A DNA stretch of 64,000 bases from Pseudomonadota bacterium (GTDB taxonomy: Bacteria > Desulfobacterota > Binatia > Binatales > Binataceae). Both the position numbers and the translations under genes were made by a program. Below are positions 1-7,395 of this stretch, in pieces (position 1 is the stretch's first letter; each line of letters starts with the position of its first letter). The notes below the pieces were generated by a model that saw nothing but the letters and a program-made list of their open reading frames with translations, searched no databases and was not told the origin of the DNA. The stretch covers positions 45,121-109,120 of the forward strand of contig JAJPHZ010000030.1 of the NCBI GenBank assembly GCA_021325025.1. The letters are read 5' to 3'.

Positions 1-171
1 TCGGCGATGCGCCGGCATAATGCCGAGGAAGCGGCTCGCACCAAAACCATGCTCGCCTCCTTCGTCGCCAATCTCCGGCAAACGATGCGCCAGGCGATGG
101 GCAGTTTCGCGCACGAACGGATGGCCGCGCACAGCGCCTGGATGCGGATGCCGGGGGCGCGCCGGCGCTGA
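1..171 (+). CDS. C-terminal end of a GvpC-like gas vesicle protein (partial)
   Basis: The open frame enters from the left edge and stops at 169-171, giving 56 residues. The tail is rich in Ala, Arg, Met and Gln and looks helical (TKTMLASFVANLRQTMRQAM is typical). This resembles the helical repeats of GvpC, the outer protein that stiffens the gas vesicle wall. It ends 20 bases before gvpN, where gvpC sits in many operons. The name rests on composition and position, not on a diagnostic motif. It could instead be another coiled-coil gas vesicle accessory protein. Confidence 0.45.
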   Translation, partial: SAMRRHNAEEAARTKTMLASFVANLRQTMRQAMGSFAHERMAAHSAWMRMPGARRR

Positions 172-191
172 TTCAACCAAAAGGAGCACCG

Positions 192-1208
192 ATGGACGCA
201 GACGGACTCAGAGTAATGGCGGAGGATTCCGGCCCGCCGCACAATGGCCGCGCGGTGCGCGCGATGCAGCCGGAGGCTGGCGCGGGATTTGTCTCAACCG
301 CGTATGTCGAGGAGCTGACCGCGCGCGCCCTGACTTACCTGCAGGTCGGCTATCCGCTGCACTTCGCGGGCCCGGCCGGCACCGGCAAGACCACCCTGGC
401 CTTCCATGTCGCGGCGCGGCTGGGCCGGCCCGTTATCCTGGTGCACGGCGACGACGAGTTCGGCAGCTCTGACCTGATCGGACGCGACATCGGGTATCGC
501 AAATCCAAGCTGATCGATAACTTCATCCACTCGGTGCTGAAGTCCGAGGAAAACCTGAGTGCGGTGTGGATGGACAACCGGCTCACCACCGCGTGCCGGC
601 ACGGCTACACGTTGATCTACGACGAGTTCAATCGCTCGCGCCCGGAGGCCAACAACGTACTGCTGAGCGTGCTGGAGGAGCGCGTGCTGCCGGTGCCTGG
701 CCTGTGCCGCAGCGAAGGCGGCTACCTGGAGGTCAGTCCCAACTTCCACGCCATCTTCACCTCCAATCCTGAGGAGTACTCGGGGGTCCACAAGACGCAG
801 GATGCGCTGATGGATCGGCTCATCACCATCCAGCTTGGCCATTACGATCGCAACTCGGAGGTGCTTATCACCGCCCGGCGCACCGGCATCGCGCCTGAAG
901 ACGCGGCGGCGATTGTCGACATTGTGCGGGAGGTGCGCGGCCTGGGCGTCAACAACCATCGCCCCACCATCCGCGCCTGCATCGCGATCGCCGCCATCCT
1001 GGCTCACCGCGGCCTGCGCGCCGACCCCCGCAACGAGTTGTTCATCCGTATCTGCCAGGACGTGCTGAGCGTCGACAGCGCCAAGATCACCCACGGTGGC
1101 GAGCCGCTGGTGCCGCGGCGCATCGCGGAAATCGTGCGCCGGGCATGCATCCGGCCCAAGAGCCATCATGCGTCGCCGCTCAAAGTCAGGGGGCGGGCCA
1201 AATCATGA
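192..1208 (+). CDS. gvpN: Gas vesicle protein GvpN, MoxR-like AAA ATPase
   Basis: The 338-residue protein has a Walker A loop GPAGTGKT at about 60-67, a Walker B LIYDE at 141-145 and a sensor TSNPEEYSGVH near 190-200, all in the GvpN arrangement. GvpN is an AAA+ ATPase that helps enlarge or assemble gas vesicles and is thought to work with GvpC. The ATG at 192 has AAGGAG just upstream. The last codon overlaps the next gene by ATGA, so the two are probably translationally coupled. Length and motifs are normal for the family. Confidence 0.95.
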   Translation: MDADGLRVMAEDSGPPHNGRAVRAMQPEAGAGFVSTAYVEELTARALTYLQVGYPLHFAGPAGTGKTTLAFHVAARLGRPVILVHGDDEFGSSDLIGRDIGYRKSKLIDNFIHSVLKSEENLSAVWMDNRLTTACRHGYTLIYDEFNRSRPEANNVLLSVLEERVLPVPGLCRSEGGYLEVSPNFHAIFTSNPEEYSGVHKTQDALMDRLITIQLGHYDRNSEVLITARRTGIAPEDAAAIVDIVREVRGLGVNNHRPTIRACIAIAAILAHRGLRADPRNELFIRICQDVLSVDSAKITHGGEPLVPRRIAEIVRRACIRPKSHHASPLKVRGRAKS

Positions 1209-1519
1209 TACCAGGCAAAACGCAGCGCTCATTGAACGTCCTGCGCTCCCTGTCGGGGTCCGCGCACCTGGCGATGGCGCCGCATGCCGCTTACATGAAG
1301 ATCACCACCATCGAACTGGAGAAGATGCGGCTGCGCAAAGCGCGCGAGCATGCGGTGCGCCGCATCGGGGAAATCGACCAGCGGCTGCGCGAGTTGGACA
1401 CACGCAAAGCGGCGCTGATGCAGGCCATCGAGGCGGCCTATACGGCGCCGCCGCTGCGCGTACCGGCGGCCAAGGGCCTGGGCCCGGGCGCGGCTGGCCG
1501 CGTCAGGCTCACCTACTGA
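1205..1519 (+). CDS. GvpV-like gas vesicle accessory protein
   Basis: A 104-residue basic protein starts inside the gvpN stop (ATGA overlap). Its N-terminal part is Arg/Ser-rich and is followed by a predicted coiled coil at about 30-80 (KMRLRKAREHAVRRIGEIDQ), where Leu, Arg and Glu alternate. Cyanobacterial and proteobacterial GvpV proteins have this layout of a basic leader followed by a charged helical pair. They lie beside gvpN and gvpF. The exact role of GvpV in vesicle formation is not known. The family call is from layout and context. Confidence 0.6.
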   Translation: MIPGKTQRSLNVLRSLSGSAHLAMAPHAAYMKITTIELEKMRLRKAREHAVRRIGEIDQRLRELDTRKAALMQAIEAAYTAPPLRVPAAKGLGPGAAGRVRLTY

Positions 1520-1546
1520 AAGTACGATTCCACGTGAGGTGTTGCG

Positions 1547-1726
1547 ATGAAGCTCAATTGCCTTTCCTGCGGACACACCGTCAACCTTGACGACGCTTAC
1601 GGCGAATACAGCGGCGACGTCAAGTGCTTCGTATGCGGTTCGCTGCTGGAGGTCGTCATCGAACACGAGCACATCAAATCCGTCAAGCTGACGGCGGGCG
1701 GGGCGGAGCCGAGGAGCACCAGATGA
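1547..1726 (+). CDS. Small zinc-ribbon protein within the gas vesicle operon
   Basis: A 59-residue protein too short for most ORF callers. Cysteines at 5, 8, 27 and 30 form two CxxC knuckles (CLSC and CFVC) in a compact zinc-ribbon arrangement, followed by a beta-rich tail with LLEVVIEHEHIKSVKL. It begins 27 bases after the GvpV-like gene. Its stop overlaps the gvpF/L start by ATGA, so it is part of the operon and probably coupled to gvpF/L translation. It is not one of the classical Gvp proteins. A regulatory or assembly role is a guess. Confidence 0.75.
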   Translation: MKLNCLSCGHTVNLDDAYGEYSGDVKCFVCGSLLEVVIEHEHIKSVKLTAGGAEPRSTR

Positions 1727-2523
1727 GCCTCTCGCCGCAAAGCGCGCCAGTCAGAAGGCTGCGGCCGCGCACGGCGCGCAAATACGTGTACGCGATAATC
1801 GCAGGCGCGCCGCGCGGCAACTATGGAGCGATCGGCATCGACGGCCAGGCGCTGGAGTTCGTCTCCGGACGCGGCGTGACCTCGGTGATAAGCGCGATCG
1901 ACGCCGAACGCATCCGTCCCGAGCGCCGCCATCTTGCGGCCCATCGCGAGGTGCTGCGCCAGCTTGTCGCGCAAGAAGAGGCGGTCCTGCCCATCTGCTT
2001 CGGCACCATCGCTTCGCAGCCCGAGGAGGTCGCGGCGATGTTGATGCGCAATCGCAGCGGGCTGATGCGCCAGTTGCGGCGCGTGGCGGGGATGGTGGAG
2101 ATGGGCTTGCGCGTGGCGTGGGAGGTGAACAACATCTTCGACTACTTCATCGCCATCAGGCCCGAATTGCGCGCCGCGCGCGACCGCCTCTTCGGCCGGC
2201 GCGGACAGCCCACGCAGGATGAGCAAATCGAACTGGGCCGCGCTTTCGAGCGCCTGCTGGCCGAGGAACGCGACGCCCACTTCCACACCGTCGAGCAGGC
2301 GCTGAGGCCGTGCTGCGCCGAAATCAAACGCCCTCCGCCGCGCGACGAACGCGAAGTGATGAACCTGGCCTGTCTCATCCGGCGCGACGCCCAGGGCGCG
2401 TTCGAGACCGCCGTCTTCGCGGCGGCCTCACACTTCGACAACAGTTTTGCCTTCGACTACAGCGGCCCGTGGGCGCCGCACAGCTTCGCCGAGATGGATA
2501 TCAGACTCTCGGCGCAGGAATGA
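1723..2523 (+). CDS. gvpF: Gas vesicle protein GvpF/GvpL family
   Basis: The 266-residue product starts at the ATG that overlaps the preceding stop. The ORF can be opened further upstream, but that part lies inside the zinc-ribbon gene. Family landmarks are the N-terminal KYVYAIIAG strand, the middle EEAVLPICFGTI block and the C-terminal FDYSGPWAPHSFAEMDI motif. GvpF/L proteins are minor, essential assembly factors that interact with GvpA. Only one F/L gene is seen here, whereas many operons carry two or more. gvpG follows after 6 bases. Confidence 0.93.
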   Translation: MSLSPQSAPVRRLRPRTARKYVYAIIAGAPRGNYGAIGIDGQALEFVSGRGVTSVISAIDAERIRPERRHLAAHREVLRQLVAQEEAVLPICFGTIASQPEEVAAMLMRNRSGLMRQLRRVAGMVEMGLRVAWEVNNIFDYFIAIRPELRAARDRLFGRRGQPTQDEQIELGRAFERLLAEERDAHFHTVEQALRPCCAEIKRPPPRDEREVMNLACLIRRDAQGAFETAVFAAASHFDNSFAFDYSGPWAPHSFAEMDIRLSAQE

Positions 2524-2529
2524 CGGCCG

Positions 2530-2802
2530 ATGTTTTTACTCGACGACCTGGTACTTGCTCCCGCCAAATTTGTCCTTTGGGTCACGCGTCAGGTGCACGA
2601 CGCCGCCAAAGAGGAATTAAACGGCGAACGCCAGCGCCTTACCGCCGAACTCGGCCATCTTCATGCGATGCTGGAGAGCGGGCGGCTTGGCGAAGATGAA
2701 TTCGACGCGCGAGAACGCATCCTGCTCGACCGGCTCGACGCGCTCGACCAACAGCTCGCGGATGCGGCGGGAAGCGGCAATGGCGGACGTGCGGCTCGAT
2801 GA
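2530..2802 (+). CDS. gvpG: Gas vesicle protein GvpG
   Basis: A 90-residue protein opening with MFLLDDLVLAPAKFVLWVTR, the amphipathic start characteristic of GvpG, followed by a Glu/Arg-rich coiled coil. The segment GRLGEDEFDARERILLDRLD is the conserved core. GvpG is a small accessory protein needed for vesicle formation in several systems. Its 3' end overlaps the next gene by 23 bases in a different frame, so the two are tightly linked. Confidence 0.9.
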   Translation: MFLLDDLVLAPAKFVLWVTRQVHDAAKEELNGERQRLTAELGHLHAMLESGRLGEDEFDARERILLDRLDALDQQLADAAGSGNGGRAAR

Positions 2803-2974
2803 GGCCGAGCACCTGTCGCTGTGCGAGGCGCTGGACCGGATCCTTAACAAAGGCGCTGTCATCACCGGCGACCTGACCATCTCGGTGGCCAATGTCGATC
2901 TGATTTACGTGGGCCTGCGCGTGCTGATTGCCTCGGCGCAAGCGCTGCGCGCGCCGCGCGGCCCTGGTGTCTGA
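2780..2974 (+). CDS. Short GvpA/J/M/S-family gas vesicle protein
   Basis: This 64-residue reading frame begins at an ATG inside the end of gvpG. It carries the GvpA-family core: the helix LCEALDRILNKGAVITGDL, then the beta strand and helix SVANVDLIYVGLRVLIAS. It ends soon after the second helix and is shorter than the GvpJ-like paralog at 3343. The start choice is supported by the family N-terminus. It is probably a minor structural or nucleation protein (GvpS or GvpM type). The major shell gene gvpA presumably lies left of the window. Confidence 0.85.
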   Translation: MADVRLDEAEHLSLCEALDRILNKGAVITGDLTISVANVDLIYVGLRVLIASAQALRAPRGPGV

Positions 2975-2976
2975 AC

Positions 2977-3333
2977 ATGTCGGGCAAACTGGAAGCTGTG
3001 GTTGCGTCGAATGACTTGGACCGCTTCTGCCGCGCGATGGGCACCGACCCGCTCGCCGCGGCCCAACCCGCGCGGCGGTTCAATATCGATCCCGAGCAGG
3101 TCAGGAACGGACTGGCGCAACTGGTGCTCGCGCTGATCAAGCTGCTGCACGAATTGCTCGAGCGTCAGGCGATCGCCCGGATGGACGCCGGCAGCCTCAG
3201 CCACGAGGAGATCGAACGCCTGGGCACCACCCTGATGCGGCAGAGCGAGCAGCTCGACCGTCTGCGCGACGTCTTCGGCCTTTGCGACGACGACCTCAAC
3301 CTGGACCTGGGCCCGCTGGGCCGGCTGTTGTAG
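2977..3333 (+). CDS. gvpK: Gas vesicle protein GvpK
   Basis: The 118-residue product contains the GvpK signature RRFNIDPEQVRNGLAQLVL. Further on are the helix IKLLHELLERQAIARMDAG, the EEIERLGTTLMRQ helix and the C-terminal FGLCDDDLNLDLGPLGRLL. GvpK is a conserved accessory protein required for vesicle formation, possibly an assembly adaptor. It begins two bases after the previous stop and is followed 9 bases later by the GvpJ-like gene. Confidence 0.93.
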   Translation: MSGKLEAVVASNDLDRFCRAMGTDPLAAAQPARRFNIDPEQVRNGLAQLVLALIKLLHELLERQAIARMDAGSLSHEEIERLGTTLMRQSEQLDRLRDVFGLCDDDLNLDLGPLGRLL

Positions 3334-3342
3334 GAAGGGGCG

Positions 3343-3678
3343 ATGGCGGGGCACACGGTCGAACATTCGCTGCAAAGCGCAACCCTGGCCGACCTGCTCG
3401 AGCGCGTGCTCGACAAGGGTATCGTCATCGCGGGCGACATCCGCATCAAGCTGGTCGAGGTCGAGCTGCTCACCATCCAGTTGCGCCTGGTAGTCTGTTC
3501 GGTGGATAAGGCCAGGGAACTGGGGCTGGACTGGTGGACCAACAACTCCGCACTCGCCGCCGGCAGTCAACCCGACGCATCGATCGAACAGCGCGTGGCG
3601 CGGCTGGAATCGCTGGTTTCAAGCTCAGCCATGCCGCGCGAGCAAACGCAGAGGGCAAAATTGAGCGGCAAGAATTGA
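3343..3678 (+). CDS. GvpJ-like GvpA-family gas vesicle protein with C-terminal extension
   Basis: The 111-residue protein has the GvpA-family core TLADLLERVLDKGIVIAGDI and the strand/helix segment KLVEVELLTIQLRLVVCSVDKA at about 16-64. A roughly 45-residue hydrophilic tail follows (IEQRVARLESL). The extended tail separates it from the shell protein GvpA and fits GvpJ or GvpM. These minor proteins share the fold and are thought to help nucleate the bicone. A ribosome site (GGAAGGGG) precedes the ATG. It is the last recognisable gene of the operon. Confidence 0.85.
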   Translation: MAGHTVEHSLQSATLADLLERVLDKGIVIAGDIRIKLVEVELLTIQLRLVVCSVDKARELGLDWWTNNSALAAGSQPDASIEQRVARLESLVSSSAMPREQTQRAKLSGKN

Positions 3679-3681
3679 CAC

Positions 3682-3708
3682 GGCGCTTTCGGCTGATGCG
3701 AAAGGCCC
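3682..3708 (+). terminator. Possible hairpin after the gas vesicle operon
   Basis: CTTTCG and CGAAAG pair across a 7-base loop just after the GvpJ-like stop, with two further G:C pairs outside a 2-base mismatch. There is no strong T-run, so this is at best a weak or Rho-assisted end point. Confidence 0.3.
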
Positions 3709-3730
3709 TCCCTTCGCCCATACCGAGTCT

Positions 3731-3802
3731 GAGTAGGAATCACGGTTGCCCATAACCCCCTCAACCGATCCGGACGAGCAGTTTTTTTCGCATCCCGGCT
3801 CT
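3731..3802 (-). ncRNA. 3' structured end of a group II intron (remnant)
   Basis: Read on the minus strand, directly downstream of the intron-encoded protein remnant, two hairpins are visible. One (3767-3801) begins GAGCCGGGATGCG and ends CTCGTCCGGATC, a block often found after group II intron reverse transcriptases. The next (3731-3762) has a stem of about 11 pairs, some G:U, closed by a GCAA tetraloop (GNRA class). Both order and sequence fit the domain IV/V part of a bacterial group II intron. The exact 3' splice boundary cannot be placed. Confidence 0.55.
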
Positions 3803-3806
3803 TGCC

Positions 3807-4025
3807 TCAGGTGATAAAGCCGCGGCGGCGCAGTGGGTAGGGATGATAGATGCGGGGCGCGGGCAGGCACTCCGAAGCGAGCTGAAGCATGCGGTTCCAT
3901 CGCACGCGGCCATTTTGGCTCCGGCGCGAGAGCGCGCGATGCCACAGTCGCACCGTGCAAAAGCGGAACTGGCGGAGCGCCGGGGAGTTCATGGGGACGC
4001 CGTAGTAACGCAAGTGTCCCTCGAC
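3807..4025 (-). pseudogene. Truncated group II intron reverse transcriptase/maturase (C-terminal fragment)
   Basis: The minus-strand frame ending at 3807 encodes about 72 residues that match only the last part of a group II intron-encoded protein. It contains HLRYYGVPMNSPALRQF, then LWHRALSRRSQNGR, and ends with the PAPRIYHPYPL block. In intact proteins this follows the RT and maturase domains, over 300 residues of which are absent here. Similarity stops at about 4025, close to the start of the methylase fragment on the other strand. It is therefore a broken, immobile remnant. Confidence 0.8.
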
Positions 4026-4040
4026 CGGTCCTAACTTCGT

Positions 4041-4509
4041 GTGGGGGCGGCTACCGGCCCCGCGCTAGAGGCATACAGCAAGCATTCCTTCGTCAAAAAG
4101 GCCAATGAGCCGGGCGCCGTCATGGAAGTCTCGGAGTTTCTGCGCGCCGTGCGCCGGATCGTGGTCGATTTCGTCGTTGGCCGCGTGCTGAGCCACAACG
4201 GCGAGGCGTCAGCGGTAATCGGCCTCGACGACGTGACGACCTACTACCTGCTCCATCGCCACGATCTCGGAATGGATGACGCGCCAATCGGCGCCTGCAT
4301 CCTGTACGCAATCTCATGCGGCCTTTCCGATCACGACCTGGCCGATCCTTACGAGATTCTCCAGCGGACCGGCGGCCAGGCTTCTGAACCTCTCCCTATC
4401 GGGAGAGGTCGGCGCGAAAGCGCCGGGTGAGGGACCGCCAGAGAAGAAATTGAAGAAGAAGCCGATTTCGATGCGGGCGACGACGCCGAAGATGGCACCG
4501 GCAGGGAGA
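4041..4509 (+). pseudogene. C-terminal remnant of a DUF1156-type adenine-specific DNA methylase
   Basis: From GTG 4041 the frame reads GPALEAYSKHSFVKKA and then EFLRAVRRIVVDFVV. It continues with DDVTTYYLLHRHD and ACILYAISCGLS, the C-terminal region of large DUF1156 methylase proteins. After about 116 residues the frame runs into a palindromic repeat whose TGA (4428-4430) stops it. Beyond the repeat the same frame continues as an acidic linker (EEIEEEADFDAGDDAEDGTG, 4443-4502), as in intact homologues, and then meets a second repeat. The 5' part of the gene, including the catalytic domain, is missing. It is clearly a decayed fragment. Confidence 0.7.
4388..4433. repeat. Palindromic repeat, copy 1 (inserted in methylase remnant)
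   Basis: Two hairpins occur in tandem. ACCTCTCCC-TATC-GGGAGAGGT has a 9-bp stem (4388-4409). GGCGC-GAAA-GCGCC has a 5-bp stem with a GNRA-type loop (4411-4424). The unit ends with GGGTGAGGG. Similar CTCTCCC/GGGAGAG REP-like units are common in high-GC bacterial genomes. It introduces the in-frame stop of the host reading frame. Confidence 0.8.
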
Positions 4510-4519
4510 GGCATCAGAC

Positions 4520-4566
4520 ACCTCTCCCCCTATCGGGAGAGGTCGCGCCGAAGGCGCGGGTGAGGG
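4520..4566. repeat. Palindromic repeat, copy 2
   Basis: Same layout and orientation as the copy 87 bases upstream of its 5' end. CCTCTCCC pairs with GGGAGAGG (4521-4542), then CGCGCC-GAA-GGCGCG (4544-4558), then GGTGAGGG. Stem bases have changed in pairs between the copies (GGCGC/GCGCC versus CGCGCC/GGCGCG). This suggests selection or copying of structure rather than sequence. Confidence 0.8.
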
Positions 4567-5064
4567 AAAGCAGATGAAGACTTCCGGATGCGAGTCGTTG
4601 GATTCGGCGCCGGCCTCCACCGCGCCCGAGCGCTGCCCGAAATCAAGGGCGCGAGGTTCAGCACTCGAATGGCGCCGCCGGCTATTGGGGGAGATGGTCC
4701 TTTCACCACCACGACTGTGATGACACTTGGTTCCAACCGATCTCAGCCGGGATCGGCGATAGAGCTGATGAGAAACCGAGCCAAGGAGCCATGAGCAGAA
4801 CCACACCAAAGAGCCGAAGCCTCAGCGAGCCGCAGCGAATCAAAAGATACTCACCTATATACGAGTCTCCCGAGGGCGTCGGCCCCGGCTTCGGAAATCG
4901 GCGTCTGGAATTAATCCGTCTAGAGCGAAAGCTGTTCCACAAAGCTGGAAAAACACGCGCGGAACGTGCGGTCAAAGCCGTGCACGACTTCTGCGGTTCA
5001 TTTGCATCCAAGGTCGACCTTGAAACGGTAAAAGCGGTTCGTGACGCGGATTGGGATAGGTCGT
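4567..5064. other. Gap without a supportable gene
   Basis: About 500 bases between the second repeat and the convergent amidohydrolase. Short frames exist on both strands (for example a plus-strand frame from 4791 into the amidohydrolase end), but none has a recognisable motif or convincing ribosome site. No tRNA or clear terminator was seen. It may be further degraded DNA from the same insertion scar. Confidence 0.5.
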
Positions 5065-6321
5065 CTACGCCGCCTTGGCCGAGGCGGTCGGCGCCAGACG
5101 CGATTCGATGAACTGGCCGCCCTTCATTATGACCTCGAGTTTGGCGCGATCGCGCAGCACCGCGATGTCGGCCACCGGGTCGCCGTCGACGACCAGCAGG
5201 TCGGCGAGCTTGCCCGCGGCAATCGTGCCGACCTCTCCGCCGAACAGGCCCGCACCGTTGTGCGTTGCCCACCTGATCACATCAAGCGGCGCGGTGCCGG
5301 CGTACTTGACGTAAAACTCCAGCTCGACGGCATAGTCGCCGTGCGGCATCCACGAGGTGCCGAAGTCGTCGCCGACTACCAGCTTGACGCCCGCCTTGTT
5401 CGCCTTGTCCACCGCCTTGTAGCCCTGCTCAAGCCATCGCTCTTCCTGCGCCAGCCGTTCCGCCGGCATCCGCTTGCGCATGAAATCCATTGTCTTCCAG
5501 GTGAAGTACAGGCTGGGCGTGACGTAGGTCCCCTGCTTAAGCATCAACTCGATGCACTGGTCGTCCATCGCGTCGGCATGGTCGAGCACGTCCATCCCGG
5601 CATGCAAGCAGTCCAGGATTGCCTTGCGCGACACGACGTGTCCGCGCACCAGCCGGCCGCGCTCGTGCGCCGCCTGGGTCCCGGCCTGGATTTCCTCGAA
5701 CGTCATCGGCGCTTCGTCGGCGGGCATCTCGAAACCATGGCCGCCCGTAACATACAGCTTGATAATGTCGGCGCCCTGTTTGATCTCCCGGCGGATCGCC
5801 TTGCGGAATTCATCGGGCCCGTCGCAGATATGGGCCAGCCCCTCCAGGCCAAGCTTCCAGTAGTCGGGATCGATGTCGACCGGGCCGCCGCTGGTGCCGA
5901 TATCGTGGCTGCAGGCGATAAGACGCGGCCCCTGGATCAGGCCGTCGCGAATCGCGTCGCGCAGCACCACGTCCACGTTGTGCGGCGAGCCGGCGCCGAC
6001 CGCGCGCGTAAAGCCTGAGCGCAGCAGCAGCTCGGCGTTCTTGGCCGCCGCCAGCGCCAGGTAGGTCGGCGGATACTTCAGCTCGATATCGAAGATGGTG
6101 TTGATGTTGATGTACGCAGCGTGGAAGTGGCACTGATTCATCCCCGGCATCAGGGTTTTGCCGCCAAGATCGAAGACCGTGTCGCGCGCCGCGGGTTGGG
6201 GCGCGCTGCCGTCCGTGCCGACCGCGATGATCCGGTCACCCTCGACGACCACGGTGCTGTTGGGCTTGGGCGGATTAACGCCGTCGATCAGATTGGCGCC
6301 GGTAAAGAATATGCGTGCCAT
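5065..6321 (-). CDS. Metal-dependent amidohydrolase (imidazolonepropionase-like)
   Basis: This 418-residue protein begins with the small beta-sandwich of the amidohydrolase superfamily (GANLIDGVNPP, VVVEGDRIIAVG). The metal site HFH follows (CHFHAAY, about 64-70), then KLYVTGGHG with the probable bridging Lys. Next come RGHVVS, LDHADA and VGDDFG, and a C-terminal GTIAAGKLADLLVVDGDP closes the sandwich. It resembles amidohydrolases annotated as Xaa-Pro dipeptidase or imidazolonepropionase-like. The substrate cannot be told. The first metal-site Asp/His block departs slightly from the usual HxH-plus-TD pattern (GDD instead of GTD). It is transcribed away from its LLM-oxidoreductase neighbour, on the same strand. 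Confidence 0.85.
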   Translation of the reverse strand: MARIFFTGANLIDGVNPPKPNSTVVVEGDRIIAVGTDGSAPQPAARDTVFDLGGKTLMPGMNQCHFHAAYININTIFDIELKYPPTYLALAAAKNAELLLRSGFTRAVGAGSPHNVDVVLRDAIRDGLIQGPRLIACSHDIGTSGGPVDIDPDYWKLGLEGLAHICDGPDEFRKAIRREIKQGADIIKLYVTGGHGFEMPADEAPMTFEEIQAGTQAAHERGRLVRGHVVSRKAILDCLHAGMDVLDHADAMDDQCIELMLKQGTYVTPSLYFTWKTMDFMRKRMPAERLAQEERWLEQGYKAVDKANKAGVKLVVGDDFGTSWMPHGDYAVELEFYVKYAGTAPLDVIRWATHNGAGLFGGEVGTIAAGKLADLLVVDGDPVADIAVLRDRAKLEVIMKGGQFIESRLAPTASAKAA

Positions 6322-6429
6322 GACTAAGCCCTCCTCGGCGGCCGCACGGGCCGGCGGCGCCGGTCTTTGTGCCGGTCGTGTTCCCCTGCAAGGTGTATCG
6401 CCCGCCGGGGCGGAAATGTCAACGCGTGT

Positions 6430-7314
6430 TCAGCCGACCGTAGCCGCCGGTTCCACCCATCGCCGGGCGATCTCCTCCAGCCGCTTGATCATGTCGGCCT
6501 CGCTGCGGCGCCCAAACGGCGGCAGCACCAGTTCCCGGACCCCCAGTTCGTGGTACTTGCGGAAGTCATCGGGCGTCGGCTGATGGCTGGCCGGGCCGAT
6601 TATGATTTCCAGGTCCTCCAGCTTGCGGCCCCGCGCGTTCAGCAATCCGCGCAGCTTGCCCAGCCGCTCGGCGGTCTGCTCGGGCGTAAGGTTGAGGCCG
6701 AACCATCCGTCGCCATACTCAGCCACGCGCCGCAAGGCCGGGTTGGTGTTGCCGCCGACCACCACCGGCAGTTTGTCGCCTTTGACCGGCTTGGGAAAAC
6801 TGCGCACGTTTTTGAAACTTGCAAACTCGCCGCTGAACGCACTGACGTCATCGCCCCACAGGCGGCGCATCGCGGCGACGTAATCGCGGGTGCGATCGGC
6901 GCGGCGCTCCCACGCAATCCCCATCGCCTTGAATTCCTCTTCCAGCCATCCGATTCCGATCCCGACCACCACGCGGCCGCCGCTTAGATGGTCGACCGTG
7001 GCGATCGCCTTGGCCAGTGCCAGTGGATTGTGTTCCGGCACCAGGCAGACGCCGGTCGCCAGGCGCACGTGTTTGGTGAAGGCCGCGGCAAAGCCCAGGC
7101 CGACCCACGGGTCGAGCAGCGGCGAATCCAGCCGCCCCATCACCTCGCCGCTGGGAGCATAGGGATAGCGCGATTTGTACCCCTCGATCAGCACGACATG
7201 CTCGGGCGCCCACAAGGTCGCGAAACCAAGCCGCTCGGCGTTGGTGGCGATGGTTTTGATCGAGTCGGCGTCGGTCCCGGCTCCGATTCCGATCGAAATT
7301 AATCCGACTTTCAT
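6430..7314 (-). CDS. LLM-class flavin/F420-dependent oxidoreductase
   Basis: The 294-residue protein is a luciferase-like TIM barrel. Landmarks are LGFATLWAPEHVV (about 25-37), VRLATGVCLVPEHNPLALAKAIATVD, the GGRVVVGIGIGWLEEEF block and the DKLPVVVGG strand. Together they fit the probable F420-dependent LLM subfamily. The ATG at 7314 was chosen over an upstream in-frame start because GGGAGG lies 9 bases before it. Members reduce or oxygenate diverse substrates using F420H2 or FMNH2. The substrate here is unknown. It precedes the amidohydrolase on the same strand with a gap of 108 bases. Confidence 0.88.
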   Translation of the reverse strand: MKVGLISIGIGAGTDADSIKTIATNAERLGFATLWAPEHVVLIEGYKSRYPYAPSGEVMGRLDSPLLDPWVGLGFAAAFTKHVRLATGVCLVPEHNPLALAKAIATVDHLSGGRVVVGIGIGWLEEEFKAMGIAWERRADRTRDYVAAMRRLWGDDVSAFSGEFASFKNVRSFPKPVKGDKLPVVVGGNTNPALRRVAEYGDGWFGLNLTPEQTAERLGKLRGLLNARGRKLEDLEIIIGPASHQPTPDDFRKYHELGVRELVLPPFGRRSEADMIKRLEEIARRWVEPAATVG

Positions 7315-7395
7315 CGACGGCCTCCCACACTGATTGCGGACAGGCATGACCGGCCGCACCGGCGGCCTCTCCGTCCGACCAAGAATTCGTCAATC

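Noticed and set aside
294..1169. Long minus-strand frame opposite gvpN
   Set aside because: Shadow of gvpN. Its residues show no family similarity, and GC-rich third positions open this frame.
4791..5111. Plus-strand frame at the end of the scar region
   Set aside because: No motif or ribosome site, and its end runs into the convergent amidohydrolase. Kept only as part of the gap note.
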